Positions 26,464 to 35,635 of a stretch of 64,000 nt of DNA are shown one piece after another; the stretch's first letter is position 1; each line of letters starts with the position of its first letter. The position numbers and the translations under genes are program-made. The stretch comes from Parvularculaceae bacterium (GTDB lineage: Bacteria; Pseudomonadota; Alphaproteobacteria; Caulobacterales; Parvularculaceae): NCBI GenBank assembly GCA_028284065.1, contig JANQSJ010000011.1:662226-726225 (forward strand), in the 5' to 3' direction. Below the pieces are notes generated by a model. It worked only from the letters and a program-made list of their open reading frames with translations, did no database searches and was not told where the DNA came from.

Positions 26464-28536
26464 TCAGGCCGTGATGTAGCTGGAGAAAGCGAGGCCCCAA
26501 TTCCAAAGAATGGCGGCCGTAACGAGATACGCTAGCGCGAACGCCGTGTGATGGCCCTTGCGCCATATCGACCAGCCCGATCCGCTCCATGCCGGGAGTA
26601 TCGACGCGAACGCGGCGACGCCGACGACGGCCGCGACGCTGGATGCGGCGATGAGCAGGCCTAGATTGCCAGGCGGATAATCGACGAACATTTCCGCATA
26701 GGAGAGGCCCTCCACTTTGGAAATGAACCTGAAGATGAGCGCGGCGACCACGAAGAGCGGCAGCGTGGCGGCGAGCGTGAACAGCGACAGGGCGCGACCT
26801 GCCGCAGTCACCTCGTCGTCGCGGCCGAACCGACGCCACAGCCCGAGCCAGGTCGTCAGCGACAGGCCGAGCGCGGCCCCGGCCGCGTACATGGACCATT
26901 TCGGGTCGGCGAGCCCGGAGACGCGTTCGGACGTGTTGGTGCCGGAGCTGCCTGCGAGGCGCACGACCCGGTCATTGTCATCGCGCACGAAGACAATCCG
27001 ATCGCCGCGCCTGTTCTCGTAGACGTCGGGCGCAAGCCGCCTGTAAGGCAGGTGCGACGATCCCTCGGTATAAACGACCTCGCCGTCAGCGATCATCTTC
27101 TGGGTCGACAGCACGCCGAAGAATTTCTCGACGCCGGTAAACTGACGCCGGTTCGAAAGGTAGACGCCCGCGACTTCCGAGGCGTTGTCGGCGGCGTCGG
27201 AACCCGCCGATCCATCTGCTTCGGCGTTCTTTTCGCCGTCGCCTTCCGTTGGCGGGGCGTCCGCCGCCTCCGCCCGCCCTTTCGAAACGATCCGTGGGAA
27301 GAGCGGCGCGCCGCGGTCGCGCGCGAGTTCGCGATCCGCAACGAGAAGCGGCAGCCCGCCAATGGGCGCATAGGCGTCCTCGCTGTTCTGCGAGATGAAA
27401 ACGCCGACGCCGAGCTCCGGCATCAACGCCATGTATGACAAAAACGAATTCAGCGACCCGCCGTGGCCGTAGATCGGCGTCGCGCGATGCACGCGATCCA
27501 TCATGCCATGGGCCATATCCGCCCCGGAGAGGCGGTCCTTGAATGCGCGCGTGCGCATCAGCGCATAGGTCTCGGGGCTGAGGATCACCGTCTCGCCAAG
27601 GCGCCCTTCGCCGAGGTGCATCAGCATCCATCTCGCCATGTCCGCCGCGGTCGACGTCATGCCGCCTATCGGCGAAAACGAGCCGATGCCGATCTGGCCC
27701 GCGTCGACGAGCCCCTTCGGCGTCGCCTTGTAGCTGCGCGCAACGGGAATGTCGGCGGCGGCGGGGCTTTCCTCGGTCAGCGTCGTCGACGTCATGCCGA
27801 GCGGCATTAGAAGATCGTTGAAGAGAATATCCCCATACGTCCTTCCCGTCGCGTCCTCCAGAATAAGCGCCGCAAGCGTCGTCGCCCAATTTGAGTAGGC
27901 GGTCGGGCCGGACCGCGCGAAGACGCCCTTCGGCTCCGAGGCGGCAAGCGCCTCGTGCAGCGGGAGTTCGCCGACCGCGGGAAGAAAAATCTTGTAGACG
28001 TCCTCAAAGCCGACGCGGTGCGCCATCAGATCGTTCATGGTGAGCGCGGGCGCGCCGTCGGGCGCCTTGTAGCGCTTAAGATATTGGTTGACGTCCGTAT
28101 CGAGATCTATTTGCCCGCGCTCGACCGCCATCATCACGGCGGTCCACACAAACGTTTTGGAGATCGATCCGATCCAGAAGCGGGAGGCGTCGCCTGTGGC
28201 GGTTGCGCCGGCCTCGGCGTCTGCGAGGCCGTATCCTTTTGCAAAGACAAGCCGTCCGTCGCGAACCATGGAGACGACAGTTCCAGCGGCGTCGTGCTCC
28301 GACATGTAGGCCGCCATCAGCCCGTCAATAAAGGCTTCGTCCTCCAGCGGCGTCGCGCCGATCTTCGGCATCGGCCCCGTTTCGACCGGCGTTGACGGCG
28401 ACGCGTCAGGCGGACGCGGCCCGTCCGGCGATCCCGTCTCTTGACGCGCCTCTTCGGCGCCGTAACCGCTGCCCCGCCAAAAAGACACGAGCATCGCCGC
28501 CGCAAGGAATACAAACGCCCTCAACCAAACGCCCAT
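26464..28536 (-). CDS. Membrane-anchored serine hydrolase (beta-lactamase/class C PBP-like) with C-terminal TM domain
   Basis: A 690-aa protein with a signal/anchor helix at residues ~5-20, a class C beta-lactamase-like domain and a membrane C-terminus. The catalytic set is complete: SxxK as SISK, YxN as YSN and the HGG near YGHGGSLNSF. From about residue 545 four hydrophobic helices follow (GAALGLSLTTWLGLW, LFTLAATLPLFVVAALIF, LGLLIAASSVAAVVGVAAF and the last ~20 residues). A Glu/Asp/Ala-rich linker lies near 430. ATG at 28536 has GGGGCGG upstream. Such enzymes act as D-amino peptidases or esterases in the envelope; the partner of the TM domain is unknown. Confidence 0.85.
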   Translation of the reverse strand: MGVWLRAFVFLAAAMLVSFWRGSGYGAEEARQETGSPDGPRPPDASPSTPVETGPMPKIGATPLEDEAFIDGLMAAYMSEHDAAGTVVSMVRDGRLVFAKGYGLADAEAGATATGDASRFWIGSISKTFVWTAVMMAVERGQIDLDTDVNQYLKRYKAPDGAPALTMNDLMAHRVGFEDVYKIFLPAVGELPLHEALAASEPKGVFARSGPTAYSNWATTLAALILEDATGRTYGDILFNDLLMPLGMTSTTLTEESPAAADIPVARSYKATPKGLVDAGQIGIGSFSPIGGMTSTAADMARWMLMHLGEGRLGETVILSPETYALMRTRAFKDRLSGADMAHGMMDRVHRATPIYGHGGSLNSFLSYMALMPELGVGVFISQNSEDAYAPIGGLPLLVADRELARDRGAPLFPRIVSKGRAEAADAPPTEGDGEKNAEADGSAGSDAADNASEVAGVYLSNRRQFTGVEKFFGVLSTQKMIADGEVVYTEGSSHLPYRRLAPDVYENRRGDRIVFVRDDNDRVVRLAGSSGTNTSERVSGLADPKWSMYAAGAALGLSLTTWLGLWRRFGRDDEVTAAGRALSLFTLAATLPLFVVAALIFRFISKVEGLSYAEMFVDYPPGNLGLLIAASSVAAVVGVAAFASILPAWSGSGWSIWRKGHHTAFALAYLVTAAILWNWGLAFSSYITA

Positions 28537-29419
28537 CAGACCGCCCCTCGTCACCCCGTTTACGGCTAGTTTGGGCGTGAACGAGATTAAAGGTCAAATG
28601 AGCCCGAACAGGCGCATCGGGCGGTGGCGAGCGGTGGACCGAAACTCAACCGATCGTAGCAATCGCGTCATGTCGGCCGCGAGCGAATATTGATTGGCCG
28701 CACTTCGCCGGGTCAATAATTGGGCGAGCCGCAACCTCTGCGGGAAAGCCGGTTGGCCAGGCCCCAACCAGACGGCCCACGCAGCGTACTCGTCTAAAGG
28801 GCCGCCGCGCCCGTCATGGGGGACTCAAGGCGCGACGGCGCCGTACGCAACATTTCGTGAAGTACGCAACCAACGCACTGTCGGACCGATACGCAGACCC
28901 GGCAGACGATCCCGAAACAGGCACGACGCCCCGTGATCGGTATGTGACACGTTAACAAGGGCATTATGGCGATTGTGAGGCCGCGCATTCGCTGCGCGCC
29001 CGCGACCGGCGCGGATTTCCAGGTCGATGCGCCATCGCCAAAATACGTTCTCGGACGGCGTCTGCTGAAGACGGAAAGCGCGCGATCGGCCAGGGGTTGA
29101 GCGCCTCAATTCAGCGGCGCAAGACGCCCGCCGGCGGGGAGAGGGTGGCCGGCGGGCGCTCACTTCGCGTCGTCGCATGAGAGCCCTTCCATTGAGGATG
29201 GGCTCGACGGTCGGGAAAGATACGCAATCCCCGCCGCCTTTATGAGCGCGAGTCCCGCCGGAGAGGTGAGGGAGAGAGGTCGCCCCAGCGGAGCCCCGCG
29301 CCGCCCGCAGAGGCAAGCCCCTGCGGCGGGGTCGTTTCCACCAGGATGATTTGGCGAAATCCGGCGCGACGAGAAGGCGAAAATAGGGCGATCGCCGATA
29401 AATTCGCGCTTGCGGCGAA
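28537..29419. other. Gene-poor gap between the serine hydrolase and nusG
   Basis: Frames here (for example 28825-29316 on the minus strand) give Arg/Pro-rich products without a ribosome site or family resemblance, so I call no gene. The gap contains a perfect 11-bp inverted repeat, CGCCCGCCGGC at 29125-29135 and its complement at 29148-29158, and a smaller hairpin with CCGCAG/CTGCGG near 29308-29330. It lies where rplK would normally follow nusG. Confidence 0.6.
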
Positions 29420-29451
29420 AAAAGGGGAGGAAACTAGCCGAAAACGACTAG
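29420..29451 (-). terminator. Probable terminator of secE-nusG
   Basis: On the minus strand CTAGTCG and CGGCTAG (29445-29451 and 29434-29440) form a 7-bp stem with one G-T pair and a TTTT loop, followed by a pyrimidine tract ending in six T's. It lies 65 bases after the nusG stop. Confidence 0.6.
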
Positions 29452-29515
29452 ACGAATTGGCGATATGGAATGCCGCAACGCCAACCTGAAAGGCGCACTT
29501 CCGCCCAAACGCTCC

Positions 29516-30049
29516 CTATGCGCCTTTTTCAACCTGCGTGAACTCAAGCTCCACCGGCGTCGCGCGGCCAAAGATTGAGACAGCCACTTTGACGCGCTGA
29601 TTGTCCTCGTCGACATCCTCCACGACGCCCGAAAACGAGGCAAACGGACCATCTGTGACGCGAACGTTTTCGCCGATATCGAACGTTATCGTCGACTTCG
29701 GCCGCTCCGCCTCGTCCTCCATAACGCCGCGAATGCGGTCGATTTCCTTCTGCGGCACGGGCAGAGGCTTCTTCCCGGCGCCGAGAAAACCGGTCACCTT
29801 CGGCGTGTCGTTGATGAGATGATAGAGATTGTCATTGAGGTGCATTTTGACGAGCACATAGCCCGGAAAATAACGCCGTTCGGCGTTCACCTTGCGGCCG
29901 CGCCGCACCTCCACAACGTCTTCTGTCGGAACGAATACTTCTTCGATATAGTCCGACATCCCCTTTTCCTCCGCCGCCTGGAGGATGGCGTCGGCGACCT
30001 TCTTTTCGAAGTTCGAGTAGGCGTGGACGATGTACCACTTCTGATCCAT
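29516..30049 (-). CDS. nusG: Transcription termination/antitermination protein NusG
   Basis: A 177-aa NusG. The NGN domain starts KWYIVHAYSNFEKKVADAI and carries RRYFPGYVLVKM; the C-terminal KOW domain contains VRVTDGPFASFSGVVEDVD. NusG binds RNA polymerase and couples it to Rho or to the ribosome. The frame continues upstream to a TTG at 30112, but the ATG at 30049 gives the family's usual start, MDQKWYIVHAYS. It follows secE by 34 bases. Unlike most genomes, rplK does not follow; a terminator-like hairpin and two unrelated genes come first. Confidence 0.97.
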   Translation of the reverse strand: MDQKWYIVHAYSNFEKKVADAILQAAEEKGMSDYIEEVFVPTEDVVEVRRGRKVNAERRYFPGYVLVKMHLNDNLYHLINDTPKVTGFLGAGKKPLPVPQKEIDRIRGVMEDEAERPKSTITFDIGENVRVTDGPFASFSGVVEDVDEDNQRVKVAVSIFGRATPVELEFTQVEKGA

Positions 30050-30083
30050 GGGAGCGTCGCTCACTTCTTGATCTAAGCCTTTG

Positions 30084-30464
30084 TCAAAGCGCGTCGCGGG
30101 CGACGCAGTCAATCGGCAATATGTTGCACACGGCGAAACGAAGGGACTGGTCGACGAAGAAGAAGAAAACCGCCATGATCGCGACCATTATCAGTACCAT
30201 GACAGTCGATATGAGAGTCTCGTTCCGCGAGGTCCATGTGACCTTCGCGGCTTCGGCGCGGACCTGTTGAAGGAACGCGAAAGGCGACACGCCAGGCGCC
30301 TTCCTTGCGCTCACCTCTTCGGCCTTACCCTCCACGATTGGGTCGGCCTCACCGCCTGGCGCAACGCCTGCGGCGCCGCCTGCAGACTTGTTCGCTGCGC
30401 CGGCGCGCCGTCCGCCGGACTTCTTGATCGGCTTGCGCCGCGGAGGTGTCTTTTTCGCCGCCAT
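30084..30464 (-). CDS. secE: Preprotein translocase subunit SecE
   Basis: A 126-aa SecE, the small essential clamp of the SecYEG channel. A Lys/Arg/Ala-rich N-terminal extension of ~65 residues precedes the conserved FLQQVRAEAAKVTWTSRNET amphipathic helix and a single transmembrane helix (VMVLIMVAIMAVFFFFVDQ). I start it at the ATG at 30464 (MAAKKTPP) and not at 30575, because GGCGAG precedes it and the upstream residues are not SecE-like. It heads the secE-nusG unit. tRNA-Trp lies 240 bases upstream but on the opposite strand. Confidence 0.93.
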   Translation of the reverse strand: MAAKKTPPRRKPIKKSGGRRAGAANKSAGGAAGVAPGGEADPIVEGKAEEVSARKAPGVSPFAFLQQVRAEAAKVTWTSRNETLISTVMVLIMVAIMAVFFFFVDQSLRFAVCNILPIDCVARDAL

Positions 30465-30704
30465 CTGTCTCGCCGTCTGGATTGCCGAGGCGCTTCGCCT
30501 GATCCTCGCCCGAAAATGGGACCCGACGATCAGATTTAAAGGGCGGGGCGTCGGCCCCGCGGCCGCAGCGATCATCTTGTCGTTTTTCGGGAGAAGGGCG
30601 GGTTTACCGCTTCTGGCGAAATCGTCAAGACGCCCTCCGGCCTTCCGCCGCCTGGCGTTAGTTGAAACACGGGCCGCCGCGGTCTATGCGTCGTCTTCCG
30701 GCGA

Positions 30705-30780
30705 AGGGGTGTAGCTCAGTTGGTAGAGCATCGGTCTCCAAAACCGAGGGCCGGGGGTTCGAGTCCCTCCGCCCCTGCCA
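30705..30780 (+). tRNA. trnW: tRNA-Trp (anticodon CCA)
   Basis: A complete 76-base cloverleaf with encoded CCA. The acceptor stem AGGGGTG pairs with CGCCCCT; the D-arm is AGCTCAGTTGGTAGAGC; the anticodon stem-loop is CGGTCTCCAAAACCG with CCA in the loop; the T-arm carries GGTTCGAGTCC. tRNA-Trp commonly precedes secE on the same strand in proteobacteria; here it is adjacent but divergent. The downstream P450 frame is open through the tRNA. Confidence 0.97.
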
Positions 30781-30959
30781 GCGGCGATAACGCCGCCAGC
30801 GCCGCCAACAAAGAAGCGCGGCGGCCCGATTCCGGGCCGCATCAAACGGCTGCGAACGGCGCCATCCCAAGCCATTCTCCTGAGCGGGAAAGCGCCGGCG
30901 GGCCGACCGCGCCATTAGTCCGCCACCGGCCTCGGGAAAACTGGCGTTCGCCGTTCGAG

Positions 30960-32258
30960 ATGCTGCACCATATCCGCCGCGACCAGCTTTATATCTGGCC
31001 CGCGCGCACCTATCGCGAGCTCATCTTTCGCACCGAAGTCCCGTTGAAGAAGGAGCCGATCTTCTTCGTCAGCGATCCGGACGCCCTCAAATACATCCTC
31101 ACCCGCAACGACCGCTTCCCGAAATCCGACTACCAGAACCGGCTCCTGAAGAAGGGCCTTGGCGACGGCCTCCTTACCGCCGACGGCCCAAAGTGGCGCG
31201 GCCAACGCCGGGCGATCCAGCCGGCGTTCAAGGTGGCGCTCCTCAAGAGCCTCGTTCCGGCGATGGCCGCGGCCATCGAGGCGGCGGTCGACAAGCTGGA
31301 CGCCCTGCCCGACGGCGCGGAATTCGACATGCACCAGGAGACCATGCTCCTGACGCTCGATGTCCTGCGCCGGGCGATGTTCGAGCGCGTTGCCGTCGAC
31401 AATGCGAAAATGGGCTGGGCGGTGTCGGAATATCTCGCAACCTTTGGGCAGGTGGATCTCGGCGATTACTTCTCCGTTCCTGACTGGCTGCCGCGGGCGA
31501 AACACTTCCGCGTGCGCGAGGCGTCGAAGTATTTCGACGACGCCGTCGCCTCGATCCTCGCCAAGCGCCGCGCTGACAAGTCGCCGCCCCGCGATCTCCT
31601 GCAATTGATGATGGAGGCGCGCGACGAGGCGACGGGCAAGGGCCTCACCGACCAGGAGATCCGGGATAATCTGATTACGTTCTTTCTCGCCGGCCATGAA
31701 ACGACCGCAATCGGCCTCTCATGGGCGTTCTACCTGCTGGCGCTTCATCCGGACATAGACGCGCGGCTCTATAACGGACTGCGGGCCGGCGTCGGCGATC
31801 GCCCGCTCAGCGCCGATGATCTCGACTCTATTCGATACGCCCAGCAGGTGTTTGAGGAGGCGATGCGGCTCTATCCGCCGGTGCCGATGTTCAATCGCGT
31901 CGCGGCGGAGGACGACGACGTCGCCGGCCACGCCGTCCCAAAGGGCGCGCATATCTTCATCAGTCCTTACGTCCTGCACCGCCACCGCCAGCTCTGGGAG
32001 CGGCCGAACGATTTCGACCCGGACCGGTTCGCGCCCGACGCGGCGGCGTCGCGCCACCGGTTTCAGTACTTGCCGTTCAATGCCGGCCCCCGCGCCTGCG
32101 TCGGCCTGAATTTCGCGCTGATGGAAGGGGCGATGGCGATCGCCGCCCTCGCCCGTCGCTTCCGGTTTGACCTCGCGACCGGCTTTACGCCGGAAATGGA
32201 GGCGCGGGTGACGCTGCGCCCGAAAGGCGGCATGCGGATGGTGTTGCGACGGCGGTAG
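30960..32258 (+). CDS. Cytochrome P450
   Basis: A 432-aa (from this start) soluble heme monooxygenase. The I-helix oxygen motif AGHETTAIGLSW, the K-helix ExxR in EEAMRLYPP and the heme loop FNAGPRACVG with its cysteine ligand are all intact. The start is unclear: the frame is open from inside tRNA-Trp (30720), and between the tRNA end and 30960 there is no ATG, GTG or TTG. ATG 30960 has no good ribosome site and may trim ~20 family-like residues (ENWRSPFE). No ferredoxin or reductase gene is adjacent, so electrons come from elsewhere. Substrate unknown. Confidence 0.9.
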   Translation: MLHHIRRDQLYIWPARTYRELIFRTEVPLKKEPIFFVSDPDALKYILTRNDRFPKSDYQNRLLKKGLGDGLLTADGPKWRGQRRAIQPAFKVALLKSLVPAMAAAIEAAVDKLDALPDGAEFDMHQETMLLTLDVLRRAMFERVAVDNAKMGWAVSEYLATFGQVDLGDYFSVPDWLPRAKHFRVREASKYFDDAVASILAKRRADKSPPRDLLQLMMEARDEATGKGLTDQEIRDNLITFFLAGHETTAIGLSWAFYLLALHPDIDARLYNGLRAGVGDRPLSADDLDSIRYAQQVFEEAMRLYPPVPMFNRVAAEDDDVAGHAVPKGAHIFISPYVLHRHRQLWERPNDFDPDRFAPDAAASRHRFQYLPFNAGPRACVGLNFALMEGAMAIAALARRFRFDLATGFTPEMEARVTLRPKGGMRMVLRRR

Positions 32259-32277
32259 GGCGCGATGCGGATTTTTC

Positions 32278-33351
32278 CTAGTTCAGGTGCGGGCCCATCG
32301 GAACGCGCTCCCGGAGTTCCGCCTCAAGCGCCGCGACCAGCTGCGCCGCCTGCATCGGCCGCGCCATCGGCGCGCCCTGGCCCGCCCACTGCGCGCCGAA
32401 GCCGTGCTCTCCCGCCGCTTTCGCCGCAGCGTTGAGCGCTTTTCCCGCATCATAGGCGATCGGATAATCCGGAACCGGCGGTACATCGCCTCGCGCCCAG
32501 CGCGTAATGTCGTTGACGAGGCAGCGCGCCGGCCGGCCGGAAATCGCGGATGTCATGACCGTGCCCGTCTCGGCGGCTCTCGCAAGCGCCGCGCGATAAG
32601 CATCGTCGGCGCTCGATTCCGGGCATGCGACAAAGGCCGTGCCGAGTTGCGCCGCCGCCGCGCCCAAGTCGAGGACGGCCCTGATCCCGGCGCCATCCAT
32701 AATGCCGCCGGCAGAGATGACGGGCAGCGGCGACGTCGCAGCCAATAGGCGCGTCAACGCGAGGGTTCCGAGCCGCTCATCAACTGCCGACGGGTCGAAG
32801 GCCCCGCGATGGCCGCCCGCCTCATAGCCCTGCGCCACCAGCGCATCGATCCCAGCCTTTTCGGCAAGGCGCGCCTCCGCAAGATTGGTCACGGTGGCGA
32901 ATAGCCTGCATCCCGCGGCCTTCAACGCGTCGATCGTATCTTTCCCCGGCAGGCCGAAATGGAAGCTGACCGCCGGCGGCGCCGCATCGACCAGCGTTTC
33001 GAGCATGCGGCTATCCTCGCAGAAACTCTTGTAGATGACGCGCAAGACCTCAGGCGGCGCTGACCTGAACCGTTCGAAATGGGGTCGCAAGGCCGCCAGC
33101 CAGGCCGCTTCGCGGTCCGGGTCCGGACGAGGCGCGGCGTGCGCAAATACATTGACCTGAAAGGCGCGTTCGGTCCGTGTACGCATCTCTTCAATCAAGA
33201 GGCGCGCGCGGGCCGCGTCCACGGCGCCGACGGCGATAGAGCCCAACCCGCCCGCGTCAGAGACCGCCGCCGCGAGTTTAGGCGTGGAGACGCCCGCCAT
33301 CGGCGCCTGAATGACAGGGACCGTAAGGCCGAGGTCTTTCAGCAAGTCCAT
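32278..33351 (-). CDS. Nitronate monooxygenase-like FMN enzyme
   Basis: A 357-aa TIM-barrel flavoprotein of the 2-nitropropane dioxygenase/nitronate monooxygenase family. Typical are VIQAPMAGVSTPKLAAAVSDAGGLGSI at the N-terminus, FHFGLPGKDTIDALKAAGC in the middle, the catalytic-His segment QGYEAGGHRGAF and SAGGIMDGAGIRAVLDLGAAAAQLGTAF for FMN binding. It converges with the P450 gene, 19 bases away. Members oxidise toxic nitronates or reduce quinones; which applies here is undecided. Confidence 0.88.
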   Translation of the reverse strand: MDLLKDLGLTVPVIQAPMAGVSTPKLAAAVSDAGGLGSIAVGAVDAARARLLIEEMRTRTERAFQVNVFAHAAPRPDPDREAAWLAALRPHFERFRSAPPEVLRVIYKSFCEDSRMLETLVDAAPPAVSFHFGLPGKDTIDALKAAGCRLFATVTNLAEARLAEKAGIDALVAQGYEAGGHRGAFDPSAVDERLGTLALTRLLAATSPLPVISAGGIMDGAGIRAVLDLGAAAAQLGTAFVACPESSADDAYRAALARAAETGTVMTSAISGRPARCLVNDITRWARGDVPPVPDYPIAYDAGKALNAAAKAAGEHGFGAQWAGQGAPMARPMQAAQLVAALEAELRERVPMGPHLN

Positions 33352-33404
33352 GGCGGCGGGCTTTCCGAATTTCGATGTCGTGGCGCACGACTGCCGGGCC
33401 CGAA

Positions 33405-34454
33405 CTACTCGGCGAACGCCTCGATCGCCAGATCGACCAGAACGCGGAACTCATCCCAATTGACGCTGACGGCGGCATATTCCTCCGGCCCGTCATACTC
33501 GACGGGCGCTGTCTTGTGGGAGATCACCATGTCATACTTCGGCAGCACCAGAATGTATTGCCCGAAATGGCCGCGCGCGGCGTAGCCGCCATTGAATTGC
33601 GGCTCTGACGTTTCGGGATCATAGACCCACCACATATAGCCATAGCCGAACTCGCCGCCGCGCCAGTTTTCAGGATTCATCTCAGCGCTCGGCGTGATGA
33701 GGGATACGCTCTCCTTGACCCATTCCTCCGATATGAGCCTCTCGCCGTTCCACATGCCGCCCTGAAGCATTAATTGTCCAAGCTTCGCGAGATCGCTCGC
33801 AGACAGGATGAAGTGATAGGGCGGGTGGAGACTATTTTCCTTGGAGTGGTTCTCCCGCTCTTTCTTGTGCCCGTCGACGGGGAACGGCTGCAGCCCCATC
33901 GGCTTCACGAACTGGCGCTCGAACTCTTCAAAAATCGAGCGGCCGGTCAGCCGCTCGAAAATTGCGCCTGCGGCGTTGAAGTCCCAGTTATTGTACCAGT
34001 AATAGGCGCCCGGCGCATGGTCGCCGCGGCTCGGGCCCTCATCCCGGACGCCGGAAAAATTCGACGCCGGATGATAGACGCCGGAGCGCGCGGTGATGAG
34101 GTCCCGGACCGTGGCCTGTTTCTCATCATCGGTGAGGCCCTGAAGATCGTCGACGCCGAGGTCCGCGAGCGTCGCGTCGAGGTCAATAGCGCCCTTCTCC
34201 ACCCACTCGCCCATCAGCATCGCAAGCAGGCTCTTGCGCACCGAGGCGACGTAAGTGGGCTCCGCGGCGTCGACGGGCCCATATTCGAAAACCGTTTCGC
34301 CGCCCCTCAGGACGACCATGGATTTCGTAACCTCCGCCTCAACGGAGACCTCCAGCGCGGCGACCGCTTCGGCGTCGCGCTCGACGACGGACCCGTCATG
34401 CGCGCACGCCGCGAGAAGCGCGGCCGCAGCCGCGAATAGAATCTGAAATCTCAT
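33405..34454 (-). CDS. Serine hydrolase lipoprotein, beta-lactamase (class C) family
   Basis: A 349-aa product with a lipoprotein signal (LLAACAH, Cys17). The hydrolase domain has SxxK as SVRK (~residue 73), a tyrosine motif in YYWYNNWDFNAAG and the C-terminal HxG as GHFG, matching DD-peptidase/esterase-like members of the beta-lactamase superfamily. It is probably periplasmic and may act on peptidoglycan peptides or small esters. It lies 53 bases upstream of the nitronate monooxygenase-like gene on the same strand. It is unrelated in length and anchor to the serine hydrolase at 26464-28536. Confidence 0.87.
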   Translation of the reverse strand: MRFQILFAAAAALLAACAHDGSVVERDAEAVAALEVSVEAEVTKSMVVLRGGETVFEYGPVDAAEPTYVASVRKSLLAMLMGEWVEKGAIDLDATLADLGVDDLQGLTDDEKQATVRDLITARSGVYHPASNFSGVRDEGPSRGDHAPGAYYWYNNWDFNAAGAIFERLTGRSIFEEFERQFVKPMGLQPFPVDGHKKERENHSKENSLHPPYHFILSASDLAKLGQLMLQGGMWNGERLISEEWVKESVSLITPSAEMNPENWRGGEFGYGYMWWVYDPETSEPQFNGGYAARGHFGQYILVLPKYDMVISHKTAPVEYDGPEEYAAVSVNWDEFRVLVDLAIEAFAE

Positions 34455-34552
34455 CGCCGCCGCCCCCTTCGTATCGCCGACGCTCCGCCGGCCTTGCGGC
34501 GGAGCCTACGACGCCCGAAGGCGCGGCGGCAATCGTGAAGCGCTGCTTGGGC

Positions 34553-35539
34553 TTACTCGGCGTCGACCGGCTTGCCGCCAACAAAGACCTCGCCGGAGCC
34601 GACCTTGTTGATCTTGCCGCGGACCGATCCGAAATTGACGCGCGCCGAGCGCGACAGGCGCAGATCCGTGCCCGCGACAGCGCCTTCGAAGACGACCGAG
34701 CCCGATCCCTGGATGATCGCCTTTACCGGATCGGCGCGGCCATCCTGGACATAGACGTCGCCGGAGCCCGCGATGCGCGCGGTGAGCGGCCCTTCGAGGC
34801 GCGCTGCGCGCACAAGGCCGGAGCCCGCGATCGATATGTCAAGCATGCCTTCGACCTGCGACAGGACGGCCTCCCCGGCGCCGGACACGTCGACGTCGAC
34901 CGCGCCCGCGTCGCCGATGCGAATGTCCGCATCGCCAGACAGGTCAATCTCAAGGTCCGCGCCGACGTCGCCGACGACGAGCCGGCTGCCGTCGACAATG
35001 CCGATGGCGGCTTCTTCAAGATTGCCGATTTCTCCGTAGGCGTAGCAGGCGTCCATGACGACGCCGCCGGCGAGATCGTCCATGTTGATCAGCATGCGCA
35101 CGTCATCAAATTCGGCGAAGCCGTCGCGCGGCATCGAGATAGTGATGACGGGATACTTCTTGAACGCCTCGCGGCGCACCTCGGCCGGATCGCGATTGCG
35201 GTCCGCGGCGGCGTCGAACTCCCGCGTGATGCGGCTGTCGCAGCAACCGCCTTCCGGATCGTTCCAGCCCTCGCCCTGCAGGGTGACGGTGCGCGCTTCC
35301 TCGTCATGGGCGACCTTGATGGTCTGGAACTCCGTCCCCTGGCGGATATCCACTTCCATTTCATCGCCGGCGACCGTGACGATGCGCACATCGGCGGTGA
35401 CGTCGCGGATGGACAGGCGATCGGCGTCATAAACCGCGGCCGCGGCGGCCGAGACGCTCGCGCCTGCGCCGACGCAAAGCGCCAGCGCGGCTTTCATCGC
35501 GATCCGGCCGTCGAACGCTGGGTTAGGTTGTTTCCACAT
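34553..35539 (-). CDS. Secreted DUF2807/head-GIN-like repeat protein
   Basis: A 328-aa exported protein. The C-terminal half (~residues 150-320) is made of short beta-helix-like repeats of the pattern GSGxVxVxG/SGA (DVDVSGAGEAVLSQVEG, SIAGSGLVRAARLEG, RIAGSGDVYVQDG, IQGSGSVVFEG), as in DUF2807 auto-transporter adhesin-like domains. The ATG at 35539 has AAGGGG seven bases upstream and yields a signal peptide (MKAALALCVGAGASVSAAAAA within it); an upstream frame to 35611 lacks this. Two cysteines (CCDS) lie in the middle. Function unknown; an envelope role is likely. Confidence 0.75.
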   Translation of the reverse strand: MWKQPNPAFDGRIAMKAALALCVGAGASVSAAAAAVYDADRLSIRDVTADVRIVTVAGDEMEVDIRQGTEFQTIKVAHDEEARTVTLQGEGWNDPEGGCCDSRITREFDAAADRNRDPAEVRREAFKKYPVITISMPRDGFAEFDDVRMLINMDDLAGGVVMDACYAYGEIGNLEEAAIGIVDGSRLVVGDVGADLEIDLSGDADIRIGDAGAVDVDVSGAGEAVLSQVEGMLDISIAGSGLVRAARLEGPLTARIAGSGDVYVQDGRADPVKAIIQGSGSVVFEGAVAGTDLRLSRSARVNFGSVRGKINKVGSGEVFVGGKPVDAE

Positions 35540-35635
35540 CAGGCGACCCCTTGGCTGCCGGCGCGCGCGGATTTCGGCTCCATGGCCGAAGCGCGCCTTT
35601 CGTGGCAGCATACAGCAAGAACCCTGCCGATCAGG

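Noticed and set aside
28825..29316. 163-codon minus-strand frame in the gap before nusG
   Set aside because: Arg/Pro-rich composition, no ribosome site, crossed by a perfect inverted repeat, and no family resemblance.
30720..30959. Annotating the P450 from the ATG at 30720
   Set aside because: That ATG and the following codons are inside tRNA-Trp.
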